Shown here: in pieces, positions 17,507 through 25,868 of the stretch
How the letters are laid out: each line of letters starts with the position of its first letter
Numbering within the stretch: position 1 is the stretch's first letter
Assembly (NCBI RefSeq): GCF_050563535.1
Contig: NZ_JBNXUO010000004.1
Span: 154,007-218,006, forward strand
Direction: 5' to 3'
Origin: Falsiroseomonas sp050563535
Lineage (GTDB): Bacteria; Pseudomonadota; Alphaproteobacteria; Acetobacterales; Acetobacteraceae
DNA length: 64,000 nucleotides
Notes under the pieces: generated by a model
Told to the model about the DNA's origin: nothing
Seen by the model: the letters and a program-made list of their open reading frames with translations, nothing else
Databases searched by the model: none
Program-made: the position numbers and the translations under genes

Positions 17507-18799
17507 ATGCCCATCCGCAGCACGTTCCTGGCCGCCGCGGCGGCGCTCGCCATCGCCGGCCCTGCATCGGCGCAGAACCGCATCCCCGTCGGGCACCTTA
17601 TGGACAATTCCGGCGCGACCAGCGATGTCGGCGTGCCCTACGGGCAGGGCGTCGCGGATGCGCTGAACTGGGTGAACCGGGCGCGCGGCGGCGTCGCGGG
17701 ACGGCAGCTCGACGTCTCCGGCTTCGACTATGGCTATGCCGCGCCGCGCGCGGTCAGCCAGTACCAGGCCTGGACCGGGCGGCAGCGCGTGGTCGCCATC
17801 CAGGGCTGGGGCACGGCCGACACCGAGGCGCTGGTCCGCTTCGTCACCCGCGACCGCATCCCCTATGTCTCGGGCTCCTATTCCGCGGCGCTGACCGATG
17901 CGGCGGGGCGGTCCGGCCGACAGGGGGTGGAAGCGGCGCCCTTCAACTTCTTCTACGGCCCGTCCTATTCGGACGCGCTGCGGGCCATGCTGCAATGGGC
18001 GGCGGAGGACTGGCGCGCGCGCGGCCAGCAGGGGCGGCCGAAATACGTCCACATGGGCGCCAACCACCCCTATCCGAATTCGCCCAAGGAAGCCGGCGAG
18101 ACGCTGGCGCGGGAACTCGGCTTCGACGTGCTGCCCGCCATCCAGTTCGCGCTGACGCCAGGCGACTACACCGCGCAGTGCCTGACGCTGCGCCAGCAGG
18201 GCGCCAACTACGCCTATCTCGGCAACACCGCGGGCTCCAACATCTCCGTCCTGCGGGCCTGCCACACGGCGGGGGTGCAGGTGCAGTTCCTCGGCAATGT
18301 CTGGGGCATGGACGAGAATGCGATGAAGGCGGCGGGCGAGGCCGCGAACGGCGTGGTCTTCCCGGTCCGCACCGGCGTCGTCTGGGGGCAGGAGGCACCG
18401 GGGATGCAGACGGTGCGGGAGATCAGCCGCGTCTCCGACCAGTCGGGCAACGCCTATCGCCCGGTGCACTACATCGCCGGCGTCTGCGCCGCGATGCTGA
18501 TGGTCGAGGCGATGGAGACGGCCGCCGCCAACAACGGGCAGGTGACCGGGGAGCGCATCCGCGAAGGCTTCTACGCCCGGCAGAACTGGGTGCCGCGCGG
18601 CTTCGAGGGCGTGTGCAACCCGTCCAACTTCACGCCCGACGACCACCGCGGCACGCTGCGCGTCGCGCTCTACCGCGCTCGCGTCGGCGGCAACACCGCG
18701 CAGGGCAGCGTGGCCGAGCTGATGCAGGCCGGCACCACCCGGCTCGAGCCCGTGACGGTGATCGAGCTGGAGCGCCGGCGCGACTGGCTCGGCTGGTGA
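17507..18799 (+). CDS. ABC transporter substrate-binding protein (Peripla_BP_6 type)
   Basis: This 430-residue periplasmic protein captures the transporter's substrate. A signal peptide covers residues 1-22, with cleavage after ASA. The mature protein opens with IPVGHLMDNSGATSDVGVP, the fold-I binding-protein start, and includes YLGNTAGSNISVLRACHTAGV and GVVFPVRTG. It is somewhat longer than LivJ/LivK (about 345 mature residues), as in the subgroup linked to acyl-CoA ligases. GGGAGGAG precedes ATG at 17507. Its TGA overlaps the livF GTG. The ligand cannot be read from the sequence; context favours a carboxylate. Confidence 0.87.
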   Translation: MPIRSTFLAAAAALAIAGPASAQNRIPVGHLMDNSGATSDVGVPYGQGVADALNWVNRARGGVAGRQLDVSGFDYGYAAPRAVSQYQAWTGRQRVVAIQGWGTADTEALVRFVTRDRIPYVSGSYSAALTDAAGRSGRQGVEAAPFNFFYGPSYSDALRAMLQWAAEDWRARGQQGRPKYVHMGANHPYPNSPKEAGETLARELGFDVLPAIQFALTPGDYTAQCLTLRQQGANYAYLGNTAGSNISVLRACHTAGVQVQFLGNVWGMDENAMKAAGEAANGVVFPVRTGVVWGQEAPGMQTVREISRVSDQSGNAYRPVHYIAGVCAAMLMVEAMETAAANNGQVTGERIREGFYARQNWVPRGFEGVCNPSNFTPDDHRGTLRVALYRARVGGNTAQGSVAELMQAGTTRLEPVTVIELERRRDWLGW

Positions 18800-19638
18800 G
18801 CGAGGGCGCGACCCTCGCGGCAGGCGCGGCTCCGCCACCGGTGGAGCCGCCGCTGCTGGAGGTGAACAACATCGAGGTCGTCTACAACGACGTCATCCTC
18901 GTGCTGCGTGGCCTGTCGCTGGCGGTGCCCCGCGGCAGGATCGTGGCGCTGCTCGGCGCCAACGGCGCGGGGAAGTCCACCACGCTGAAGGCCATCTCGG
19001 GCCTGCTGAAGTCGGAGGAAGGGGAAGTCACGCGCGGCGAGATCCGGTTCGCGGGCGAAAGGCTGAACGGGATCGAGGCGCACCGGATCGTCCGCAAGGG
19101 CATCTTCCAGGTGATGGAGGGGCGGCGGATCGTGGCGGACATGACCTGCCTCGAGAATCTCCGCCTCGGCGCCTTCACCCGCAGCGACGGGGCGGAGGTT
19201 CGGCGGGACATCGACCTCGTCTATTCCTACTTTCCCCGCCTGAAGGAACGCACGGGGCTTGCCGGCTACCTCTCCGGCGGGGAACAGCAGATGCTCGCGA
19301 TCGGCCGCGCGCTGATGGCGCGCCCGAAGCTGATCCTGATGGACGAGCCGTCGATGGGCCTGTCGCCCCTGCTGGTGAAGGAAGTGTTCGGCATCATCCG
19401 CCGCCTGAACGAGGAACTGGGCATCACCATCCTGCTGGTGGAGCAGAATGCGCGCATGGCGCTGTCGGTCGCATCGCACGGCTATGTCATGGAACAGGGG
19501 AAGGTGGTGCTGGACGGCACCGCCGACGCGCTGGCGAACAACGAGGACGTGAAGGAATTCTACCTCGGCGGGCATGGCGCGGACCGCAAGAGCTTCCGCA
19601 ACCTGAAATCCTACAAGCGGCGGAAGCGGTGGCTGTGA
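18796..19638 (+). CDS. livF: Branched-chain-type ABC transporter ATP-binding protein LivF
   Basis: The second ATPase of the importer, 280 residues. Walker A is GANGAGKST (54-62), the signature is YLSGGEQQMLAIGRA and Walker B is LILMDEP followed by SMGLSP, all typical of LivF. It has about 20 extra N-terminal residues before the domain and a basic C-terminal tail ending YKRRKRWL. The GTG start overlaps the binding protein's stop by four bases, and the stop lies inside the next gene's beginning, so translation is coupled on both sides. Confidence 0.9.
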   Translation: MSEGATLAAGAAPPPVEPPLLEVNNIEVVYNDVILVLRGLSLAVPRGRIVALLGANGAGKSTTLKAISGLLKSEEGEVTRGEIRFAGERLNGIEAHRIVRKGIFQVMEGRRIVADMTCLENLRLGAFTRSDGAEVRRDIDLVYSYFPRLKERTGLAGYLSGGEQQMLAIGRALMARPKLILMDEPSMGLSPLLVKEVFGIIRRLNEELGITILLVEQNARMALSVASHGYVMEQGKVVLDGTADALANNEDVKEFYLGGHGADRKSFRNLKSYKRRKRWL

Positions 19639-20864
19639 CCGCGCACCACGACGCGCTGGAAACGCGCGACGCGGCGGCACGGGCCGCGGCGCTGGCCCGC
19701 GCCCTGCCGCGCGCCGTGGCCCGTGCGGCGGTGGCCCCCGCCTATGCCGCGCTGCTCGGCGGCGTGGACCCGGCGGCGGTGACGGATGCGGCGGCGCTCG
19801 TGCGCCTGCCCGTCACCCGCAAGTCGGACCTGATCGCCCGGCAGGCGGAAGCCCCGCCGCTCGGCGGCTTCAACGCCGTGCCGATGGCGGAACTCGCGCG
19901 GATCTTCGCCTCGCCCGGACCGATCCACGAAGGCCAGCCGGACGGCGCCGATCCCTGGCGCTTCGCCCGCGCGCTGCACGCCACGGGGCTGCGGCGCGGG
20001 ATGCTGCTGCACAACTGCTTCGCCTACCACTTCACCCCCGCCGGCTTCATGCTGGATGCCGGTGCCCGCGCGCTGGGCTGCCCCGTCTTCCCCGCCGGTC
20101 CCGGCAACACCGAGGCGCAGGCCCGCGCAGCCGCCCATCTGCGCCCGGCCTGCTATGCCGGCACGCCGGACTTCCTGAAGGCCATCCTGGAAGCCGGGGA
20201 CGCGCTCGGCCTCGACCTGTCGAGCATCCGGCTCGGCCATGTGACGGGCGGCGCCTACCTGCCGGCGCTCCGCGCCTTCTACGCCGCGCGCGGGCTGACC
20301 GTGCTGCAGAGCTACGGCACCGCCGACCTCGGCCTGGTCGCCTATGAATCCGAAGCGCGGGAAGGCCTGATCTGCGACGAGGGCGTGGTGGTGGAGATCG
20401 TCCGCCCCGGCACCGGCGACCCGGTGCCGGAAGGCGACGTGGGGGAGGTGCTGGTCACCACCCTGTCGGACGCCATGCCGCTGATCCGCTTTGCCACCGG
20501 CGACCTTTCGGCCGTGCTGCCCGGCACGTCCCCCTGCGGCCGCACCAACACCCGCATCCGGGGATGGATGGGCCGCGCCGACCAGGCAGCGAAGGTGCGC
20601 GGCATGTTCGTCCGCCCCGAACAGGTGGCGGAGGTGATGCGCGCCCATCCCGGCCTCGGCCGCGCGCGGCTGGTGATCGGCCATGCGGAGGGCCGCGACA
20701 CGATGCTGCTGCGTGTTGAGACGCCGGTGCGCGACGCCGCGCTGGTCGACAGCCTGCTGCGCTCCATCCAGGGTATCATGCGCCTGCGCGGGGAGGTGCG
20801 GCTGGAGGAGCCCGGCGCCCTGCCGAATGACGGCGTGGTGATCGAGGATGCACGGCCGGCATGA
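19629..20864 (+). CDS. Phenylacetate-CoA ligase-family AMP-binding protein
   Basis: A 411-residue PaaK-family protein, expected to activate an aryl or alkyl acid to CoA. Visible landmarks are SYGTADLGLVAYE, TTLSDAMPLIRFATGDLS, GRADQAAKVRGMFVRPEQVAEVM and the C-terminal LRGEVRLEEPGALP. The usual P-loop SSGTTGKP is replaced by ASPGPIHEG near residues 95-103, so the ATP-binding loop is not canonical and activity should be tested. Start is GTG at 19629, ten bases inside livF; GTG at 19635 is possible. It is one of three ligase-family genes in the operon. Confidence 0.78.
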   Translation: MAVTAHHDALETRDAAARAAALARALPRAVARAAVAPAYAALLGGVDPAAVTDAAALVRLPVTRKSDLIARQAEAPPLGGFNAVPMAELARIFASPGPIHEGQPDGADPWRFARALHATGLRRGMLLHNCFAYHFTPAGFMLDAGARALGCPVFPAGPGNTEAQARAAAHLRPACYAGTPDFLKAILEAGDALGLDLSSIRLGHVTGGAYLPALRAFYAARGLTVLQSYGTADLGLVAYESEAREGLICDEGVVVEIVRPGTGDPVPEGDVGEVLVTTLSDAMPLIRFATGDLSAVLPGTSPCGRTNTRIRGWMGRADQAAKVRGMFVRPEQVAEVMRAHPGLGRARLVIGHAEGRDTMLLRVETPVRDAALVDSLLRSIQGIMRLRGEVRLEEPGALPNDGVVIEDARPA

Positions 20865-20907
20865 GCCGGGGCGCGCCGTCCTCCCCGGGCATGCCGGGCT
20901 GCGGGGG

Positions 20908-22536
20908 ATGACCGCCCTCCTGCCGCCCGGCGCGACGCTGGAGGAACTGCGCGCCTGCTTCCGCTGGACGCTTCCCGCCCGCTGCAACATCGCGCAGGAA
21001 GCCTGCGACCGCTGGGCCGACGGCACCGGCCGGCCGGCGCTGATCCATCTGCGCCCCGATGGCGGGACGGAGACGGTGAGCTTCGACGAACTCCACCGCC
21101 GCTGCTGCCGCCTGGCGAACCTGCTGGCGGCGCGCGGCATCGCGCGGGGCGACCGCATCGGCGTGCTGCTGCCGCAATGCCCCGAGGCGGCCGTCGCGCA
21201 TCTGGCCGCCTATCGCCTCGGCGCGGTCGCGGTCCCGCTGTTCCTGCTGTTCGGCGAGGATGCGCTGGAATACCGCCTGGCGGATTGCGGCGCCGCGGCG
21301 CTGGTTACGGATGCGGCGGGGCTGGCGAAGGTCGCGCCCATCCGGGACCGGCTGCCGGCGCTGCGCCTGGTCCTGGCCGAGGGCGGCGGGCCGGGCGCGG
21401 AGGATCTCGGCGCCGGGATGGAACGCGCGGCCGACCGGCACGCCTGCGCGCAGACCGGGCCGGACGACCCCGCCCTCATCATCTACACCTCCGGCACCAC
21501 CGGCAGCCCGAAGGGAGCGCTGCATGGCCACCGCGTGCTGCGCGGGCACCTGCCGGGCGTGGAGATGCCGCAGGAACGCTTCCCGCAGCCGGGCGACCTG
21601 TTCTGGACGCCGGCCGACTGGGCCTGGATCGGCGGGCTGCTCGACGTGCTGCTGCCCAGCCTGTTCCACGGCGTGCCGGTGCTGGCGCACCGCATGGCGA
21701 AGTTCGACCCCGAGGCCGCGCTGCACCTGATGGCGGGGCAGGGCGTCCGCAACGCCTTCCTGCCGCCGACCGCGCTGCGGATGCTGCGTGCCGTGCCGGA
21801 CCCGGCGCGCTTCGGCACGCGCCTGCGCAGCATCGGCAGCGGGGGCGAGACGCTGGGGGCGGAGATGCTGGACTGGGGCCGCGCCGCCTTCGGCGTGACC
21901 ATCAACGAATTTTACGGCCAGACCGAATGCAACCTGGTCGTCGCCAACTGCGCCGGGCTGTTCCCAGTGAAGCCCGGCAGCATGGGCCGCCCCGTGCCGG
22001 GCCACGAGGTCGCGATCCTGGACCCTGACGGCGCCCCCCTGCCGCCCGGCGCGGAGGGCGACATCGCGGTCCGTGCGCCCGACCCGGTGATGTTCCTCGG
22101 CTACTGGAACCGCCCCGCGGACACGCGGCGCAAGTTCCGCGGCGACTGGCTGGTCACCGGCGACCGCGGCGTGGCGGATGCAGAAGGCTACCTGTCCTTC
22201 GTCGGGCGCGACGACGATGTCATCACCTCGGCCGGCTACCGCATCGGCCCGGGCGAGGTGGAGGACTGCCTGCTGCGCCACCCGGCCGTCGCCACCGCCG
22301 CCGTGATCGGCCTGCCCGACCCGCTGCGGACGGAGCGCGTCGCCGCCGTGGTGGTGCCGCGGCCCGGCGTCACCCCCGGCCCGGCTTTGGCGGCCGATAT
22401 CCAGGATTTCGTCCGCACCCGCCTGGCCGCGCATCTCTATCCGCGCCAGGTGGAATTCCGCGATGCCCTGCCGCAGACCGCGACGGGCAAGATCATGCGG
22501 CGCGCGCTGCGCGCCGAATACGCCGGCGAGGAGTAG
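20908..22536 (+). CDS. Acyl-CoA synthetase (AMP-binding, acetyl/medium-chain type)
   Basis: The 542-residue ligase converts a carboxylic acid to acyl-CoA. The P-loop is YTSGTTGSPKGAL (193-205), followed by FWTPADWAWIGG, NEFYGQTECN, WLVTGDRGV, GRDDDVITSAGYRIGP (hinge) and the C-terminal lysine in TATGKIMRRALR. DWAWIGG and the overall length place it near medium-chain or acetoacetyl/propionyl-type synthetases. ATG at 20908 is chosen; an ATG at 20848, overlapping the preceding gene by 17 bases, would add 20 residues. The stop is followed three bases later by the dehydrogenase start. Confidence 0.87.
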   Translation: MTALLPPGATLEELRACFRWTLPARCNIAQEACDRWADGTGRPALIHLRPDGGTETVSFDELHRRCCRLANLLAARGIARGDRIGVLLPQCPEAAVAHLAAYRLGAVAVPLFLLFGEDALEYRLADCGAAALVTDAAGLAKVAPIRDRLPALRLVLAEGGGPGAEDLGAGMERAADRHACAQTGPDDPALIIYTSGTTGSPKGALHGHRVLRGHLPGVEMPQERFPQPGDLFWTPADWAWIGGLLDVLLPSLFHGVPVLAHRMAKFDPEAALHLMAGQGVRNAFLPPTALRMLRAVPDPARFGTRLRSIGSGGETLGAEMLDWGRAAFGVTINEFYGQTECNLVVANCAGLFPVKPGSMGRPVPGHEVAILDPDGAPLPPGAEGDIAVRAPDPVMFLGYWNRPADTRRKFRGDWLVTGDRGVADAEGYLSFVGRDDDVITSAGYRIGPGEVEDCLLRHPAVATAAVIGLPDPLRTERVAAVVVPRPGVTPGPALAADIQDFVRTRLAAHLYPRQVEFRDALPQTATGKIMRRALRAEYAGEE

Positions 22537-22539
22537 CCC

Positions 22540-23712
22540 ATGGCCGCCAACCAGATGCCGATGCTCGACCACGACCTCGGCGACGCGATCGACATGCTGC
22601 GGGATTCCGTCCGCGGCTTCGCCGACAGCCGCGTCGCGCCGCTCGCCGCCGAGATCGACCGCACGGACGAATTCCCCCGCCATCTCTGGCCCGAGATGGG
22701 CGCGCTCGGCCTTCACGGCATCACGGTGGAGGAGGAGTACGGCGGCGCCAACATGGGCTACCTGGCCCATTGCGTGGCGATGGAGGAGGTCAGCCGCGCC
22801 AGCGCCAGCGTCGGCCTGTCCTACGGCGCCCATTCCAACCTCTGCGTCAACCAGATCCGCCGCAACGGGACCGCGGAGCAGAAGCGCCGCTACCTTCCGA
22901 AGCTGATCTCCGGCGAGCATCTCGGCGCGCTGGCGATGAGCGAGCCGGCGGCGGGCAGCGACGTCGTGTCGATGAAGCTGCGGGCGGAGAAGCGCGGTGA
23001 CCGCTACGTGCTGAACGGCACCAAGCTGTGGATCACCAACGCCCACTACGCCGAGACGATGGTGGTCTACGCCAAGACGGACCCCGATGCCGGGCCGAAG
23101 GGCATCACCGCCTTCATCGTGGAACGCGGCTTCAGGGGCTTCCGCGCGGCCCAGAAGCTCGACAAGCTCGGCATGCGCGGCAGCCCGACGAGCGAGCTGG
23201 TCTTCGAGGACTGCGAGGTGCCGGAGGAGAATGTGCTCGGCGCCGTCGGGGGCGGCGTGCGCGTGCTGATGTCCGGGCTCGACTACGAACGCGCGGTGCT
23301 GGCGGCCGGGCCGATCGGCATCATGCAGGCCTGCCTCGACCTCGTCGTGCCCTACATCCATGACCGCCGGCAGTTCGGCCAGCCGATCGGGGAATTCCAG
23401 TTCATCCAGGGCAAGGTGGCGGACATGTACACCGCACTGAACGCGGCGCGCGCCTATGTCTATGCCGTGGCCCGCGCCTGCGACCGCGGGCAGGCCAGCC
23501 GCAAGGACGCCGCCGGCGCAATCCTGTTCGCGGCCGAAGCCGCGACGAAGGCCGCGCTCGACGCCATCCAGATCCTCGGCGGCAACGGCTACATCAACGA
23601 CTACCCGGCCGGCCGCCTGCTGCGCGACGCCAAGCTCTACGAGATCGGCGCCGGCACCAGCGAAATCCGGCGCCTGCTGATCGGCCGGGAGATCTTCCGC
23701 GAGACGGCGTGA
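22540..23712 (+). CDS. ivd: Isovaleryl-CoA dehydrogenase
   Basis: The FAD enzyme oxidises isovaleryl-CoA to 3-methylcrotonyl-CoA in leucine breakdown. The 390-residue product is full length. GLSYGAHSNLCVNQIRRNG (92-110) is a hallmark of this subfamily. The catalytic base is E250 in LDYERAVLAAGP, the position used by IVD, while the C-terminal site used by other acyl-CoA dehydrogenases reads YEIGAGTSE and lacks that glutamate. FAD-contact motifs AMSEPAAGSD and WITNA are present. Methylcrotonyl-CoA carboxylase genes, the usual partners, are absent; instead this gene ends a transporter-ligase operon. Confidence 0.9.
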   Translation: MAANQMPMLDHDLGDAIDMLRDSVRGFADSRVAPLAAEIDRTDEFPRHLWPEMGALGLHGITVEEEYGGANMGYLAHCVAMEEVSRASASVGLSYGAHSNLCVNQIRRNGTAEQKRRYLPKLISGEHLGALAMSEPAAGSDVVSMKLRAEKRGDRYVLNGTKLWITNAHYAETMVVYAKTDPDAGPKGITAFIVERGFRGFRAAQKLDKLGMRGSPTSELVFEDCEVPEENVLGAVGGGVRVLMSGLDYERAVLAAGPIGIMQACLDLVVPYIHDRRQFGQPIGEFQFIQGKVADMYTALNAARAYVYAVARACDRGQASRKDAAGAILFAAEAATKAALDAIQILGGNGYINDYPAGRLLRDAKLYEIGAGTSEIRRLLIGREIFRETA

Positions 23713-23724
23713 GGCGTCAGCGCC
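23706..23724. terminator. Small hairpin at a convergent gene pair
   Basis: GGCGTGA (23706-23712) pairs with TCA-CGCC (23717-23724, one bulged G at 23720) around a GGCG loop. The stem contains the stop codons of both converging genes. It is short, and terminator function is inferred. Confidence 0.35.
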
Positions 23725-23947
23725 CCCAGAAGCCGGCCAGGGCACCCACCAGGAACACGATCAGCAGCAGGACACCGGCGATCCAGGGCAGGTCCATCCG
23801 GAACGCGTCGCCGAGGCTTACCGCATGGCGCCGGCCCATGTGGTCGTGGGTGTCGTTCCTGTCGTGGATGGCGCGGGCAATCGTCTCGTCGGTATCGCCA
23901 AGCTCGGTGCCGTGCATCGCGCTCGCATGCGTCGGGTGGGTGCTCAT
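23717..23947 (-). CDS. Small single-pass membrane protein, unknown
   Basis: I do not recognise this 76-residue protein. The first 50 residues are polar with several His and Asp (MSTHPTHASAMHG, then DTDETIARAIHDRND), and one hydrophobic helix near the C-terminus (PWIAGVLLLIVFLVGALAGFW) ends with GR. It would sit with a small soluble N-terminus and a C-terminal anchor. A start at 23947 fits with a purine-rich AAGGAG-like stretch upstream on the minus strand. Its 3' end faces ivd four bases away. Confidence 0.6.
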   Translation of the reverse strand: MSTHPTHASAMHGTELGDTDETIARAIHDRNDTHDHMGRRHAVSLGDAFRMDLPWIAGVLLLIVFLVGALAGFWGR

Positions 23948-24054
23948 CCCCCGGTCGCTCCTTGTGATGAGCCCGTCCGAACGCCGCCGGCGCGGAGTGG
24001 TTGCCCGCTGCGCCCGCCATGCGCATCCTGCGCCGACCCGCCCAGGAGAGACGC

Positions 24055-24471
24055 ATGCCCGGCATCCCCGACGTCACCCCCCGTGCCGCATGGCAGGAGT
24101 TGTCTGCCGATCCGGACGCGATGCTGGTCGATTGCCGGACCGACGCGGAATGGAACTTCGTCGGCGTGCCCGACCTGTCCCCCATCGGCAAGCAGGTCGC
24201 GCTGATCCCCTGGCAGCTCTATCCGACCATGCAACTCAACGGCGCCTTCGTGGAACATCTGCGCCGCGCCGGCGCATCGCCCACCGCGAAGCTCTATTTC
24301 ATCTGCCGTTCCGGGGCGCGCAGCCTCGCGGCCGGGCAGGCGGCGCAGCAGGCCGGCTTCCCCAACAGCTTCAACGTGGCCGACGGGTTCGAGGGGCCGG
24401 TGGATGCCGAAGGCCATCGCGGCACGGTCGCGGGCTGGAAGGCCGACGGCCTGCCCTGGCGTCAGCGGTGA
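24055..24471 (+). CDS. Rhodanese-like domain protein
   Basis: A single-domain sulfurtransferase-like protein of 138 residues. It has DAMLVDCRTDAEWNFVG, the CH2-type start of a rhodanese domain, and the active-site loop CRSGARS with nucleophile C84. GWKADGLPW closes the domain as in GlpE-like and PspE-like proteins. GGAGAG lies four bases before ATG at 24055; an in-frame ATG at 24001 adds a short basic segment and is less likely. No signal peptide. The sulfur acceptor is unknown. Confidence 0.83.
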   Translation: MPGIPDVTPRAAWQELSADPDAMLVDCRTDAEWNFVGVPDLSPIGKQVALIPWQLYPTMQLNGAFVEHLRRAGASPTAKLYFICRSGARSLAAGQAAQQAGFPNSFNVADGFEGPVDAEGHRGTVAGWKADGLPWRQR

Positions 24472-24474
24472 CCT

Positions 24475-25149
24475 TCAGCGCCGCGACGCGATCTGCCGGT
24501 TCTCCAGCCGGCTGAGCAGCCGGACGCAGGGCCAGAGCAGCAGGAAATACGCCACCGCCGCGACCACGATCGGGGTCGCGTTGAAGGTCACGCTCTGCGC
24601 CTGGCGGGCCTGGAACAGCAGTTCCGGCAGGGCGACGACGCTGGCGATGGAGGTGAGCTTCACCACCTCGAGCGTGTTGCTGATGAGGTCGGGCAGCACG
24701 TTGCGGACCGCCTGCGGCAGCACGACGAAGCCCCAGACCTGCCAGCGCCGCAGGCCGAGCGCGCGCGCGGCTTCCGGCTGCCCGCGCGGCACGCTCTCGA
24801 TCCCCGCGCGCAGGATCTCAGCGTAGTAGGCGCCGGTGTTCAGCATGAAGGCCAGCGCCACCGCGCCCCAGGCGCCGAGGTCGAGCCCCGCGAAGGGCAG
24901 CCCGGCATAGAGCAGGATCAGCAGCACCAGCGGCGGGATGGCGCGGAAGACGTCCACGAAGGCCATCAGCGGCCAGCGCAGCCAGGCCTCGCGCCGGGTG
25001 GAGAGCATCGCCAGGCAGAAGCCGGCGAGAATGCCGAGCGGCACGGTCAGCAGCGCCAGCAGCAGCGTCTGCACCAGCCCCGACCACAGGATCGGCGCGG
25101 CGGCGACCGCGATCTCGGCATTCAGGAAGGCGTCGGCGAAGTCGTTCAT
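24475..25149 (-). CDS. Polar amino-acid ABC transporter permease (second)
   Basis: A 224-residue His/Glu/Gln/Arg/opine-type permease. It has about five membrane helices and the BPD_transp_1 EAA-like loop YYAEILRAGIESVPRGQPEAARALGL, which contacts the ATPase. VFRAIPPLVLLILLY is the family's conserved early helix. Start ATG 25149 is seven bases downstream of the stop of the first permease, so the pair is translated together. Heteromeric permeases are usual in this family. No ATP-binding gene is found beside the operon. Confidence 0.88.
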   Translation of the reverse strand: MNDFADAFLNAEIAVAAAPILWSGLVQTLLLALLTVPLGILAGFCLAMLSTRREAWLRWPLMAFVDVFRAIPPLVLLILLYAGLPFAGLDLGAWGAVALAFMLNTGAYYAEILRAGIESVPRGQPEAARALGLRRWQVWGFVVLPQAVRNVLPDLISNTLEVVKLTSIASVVALPELLFQARQAQSVTFNATPIVVAAVAYFLLLWPCVRLLSRLENRQIASRR

Positions 25150-25156
25150 CCGCGCC

Positions 25157-25837
25157 TCACCGCCGCCATGCGAAGCGCGTCTCGACCCACCGTCCCGCCA
25201 CCACCACCGGCAGGAACAGCGCAAGGTAGGCGACGGCGCCCAGCATCAGCGGCGTCGGGTTGCCGGAGAAGGCCATGGCGGATTGCGCCGCGCCCAGGAT
25301 CTCCGCCACCGCCACCACGCTGCCCAGCGCGGTGCCCTTGGTGATGGCGATGGTCCGGTTGGTCAGCGGCGGGATGGCGATGCGGACCGCCTGCGGCAGG
25401 ACGACCAGGCGCATGGTGGGCAGGAACCGCAGCCCGACGGCGCGCCCGGCCTCCCACTGGCCCTTCGGCACGGCGCAGATGCCGGCCCAGAAGATCTCCT
25501 CGGCGAAGGCCATCAGCACCAGCGTCAGCGCCAGCCAGGTGGCCCAGAAGCCGGAAAAGCCGATGCCCGCCGCCGGCAGGCCGAAATAGATCAGCACGAT
25601 CAGTACCAGCGGCGGCAGGGCGCGGAACAGGTCCACCGTGAAGATGATGGCCCAGTTCAGCACCCGCAGCCCGAAGGCGCGCAGCACCGCGAGCAGGAGG
25701 CCGAGCGCGAGCCCGGCCACCACCACCAGCGCCGCCAGTACGACGGTCAGCCCCAGCCCTTCGACGATCTTCGGCCAGTACTGGGCCGCGACGCGGGCGT
25801 TGAGGAAGGAGAAGGCGAAGCCTTCCCAGCCGGTCAT
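25157..25837 (-). CDS. Polar amino-acid ABC transporter permease (first)
   Basis: A 226-residue inner-membrane permease of the polar amino acid family, paralogous to the next gene. VDLFRALPPLVLIVLIYFGLP is the conserved helix and EEIFWAGICAVPKGQWEAGRAVGL is the ATPase-contact loop. Helix-forming segments follow the usual 5-helix pattern. ATG at 25837 is chosen; a GTG- or ATG-led extension upstream is Arg/Gly-rich and unlikely. It sits 31 bases after the binding protein gene in one transcript. Confidence 0.88.
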   Translation of the reverse strand: MTGWEGFAFSFLNARVAAQYWPKIVEGLGLTVVLAALVVVAGLALGLLLAVLRAFGLRVLNWAIIFTVDLFRALPPLVLIVLIYFGLPAAGIGFSGFWATWLALTLVLMAFAEEIFWAGICAVPKGQWEAGRAVGLRFLPTMRLVVLPQAVRIAIPPLTNRTIAITKGTALGSVVAVAEILGAAQSAMAFSGNPTPLMLGAVAYLALFLPVVVAGRWVETRFAWRR

Positions 25838-25868
25838 GCGGCCCCGCCCGGCCGCGCCTCCGGCCTGG

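Noticed and set aside
17943..18398. Arg/Pro-rich minus-strand frame inside the binding protein gene
   Set aside because: Composition (Arg/Pro/Ala runs) and overlap with a strong plus-strand gene mark it as a shadow frame.
15278..18838. Very long open frame on the minus strand across livH, livM and the binding protein
   Set aside because: It is rich in His, Arg, Asp and Gln and lies opposite genes with clear transporter motifs; open antisense frames of this size are expected at this GC content.
20776..23745. Open minus-strand frame of about 3 kb opposite the CoA ligase and ivd genes
   Set aside because: Lacks recognisable domains and shows antisense composition; the plus strand encodes well-known enzymes with intact catalytic residues.
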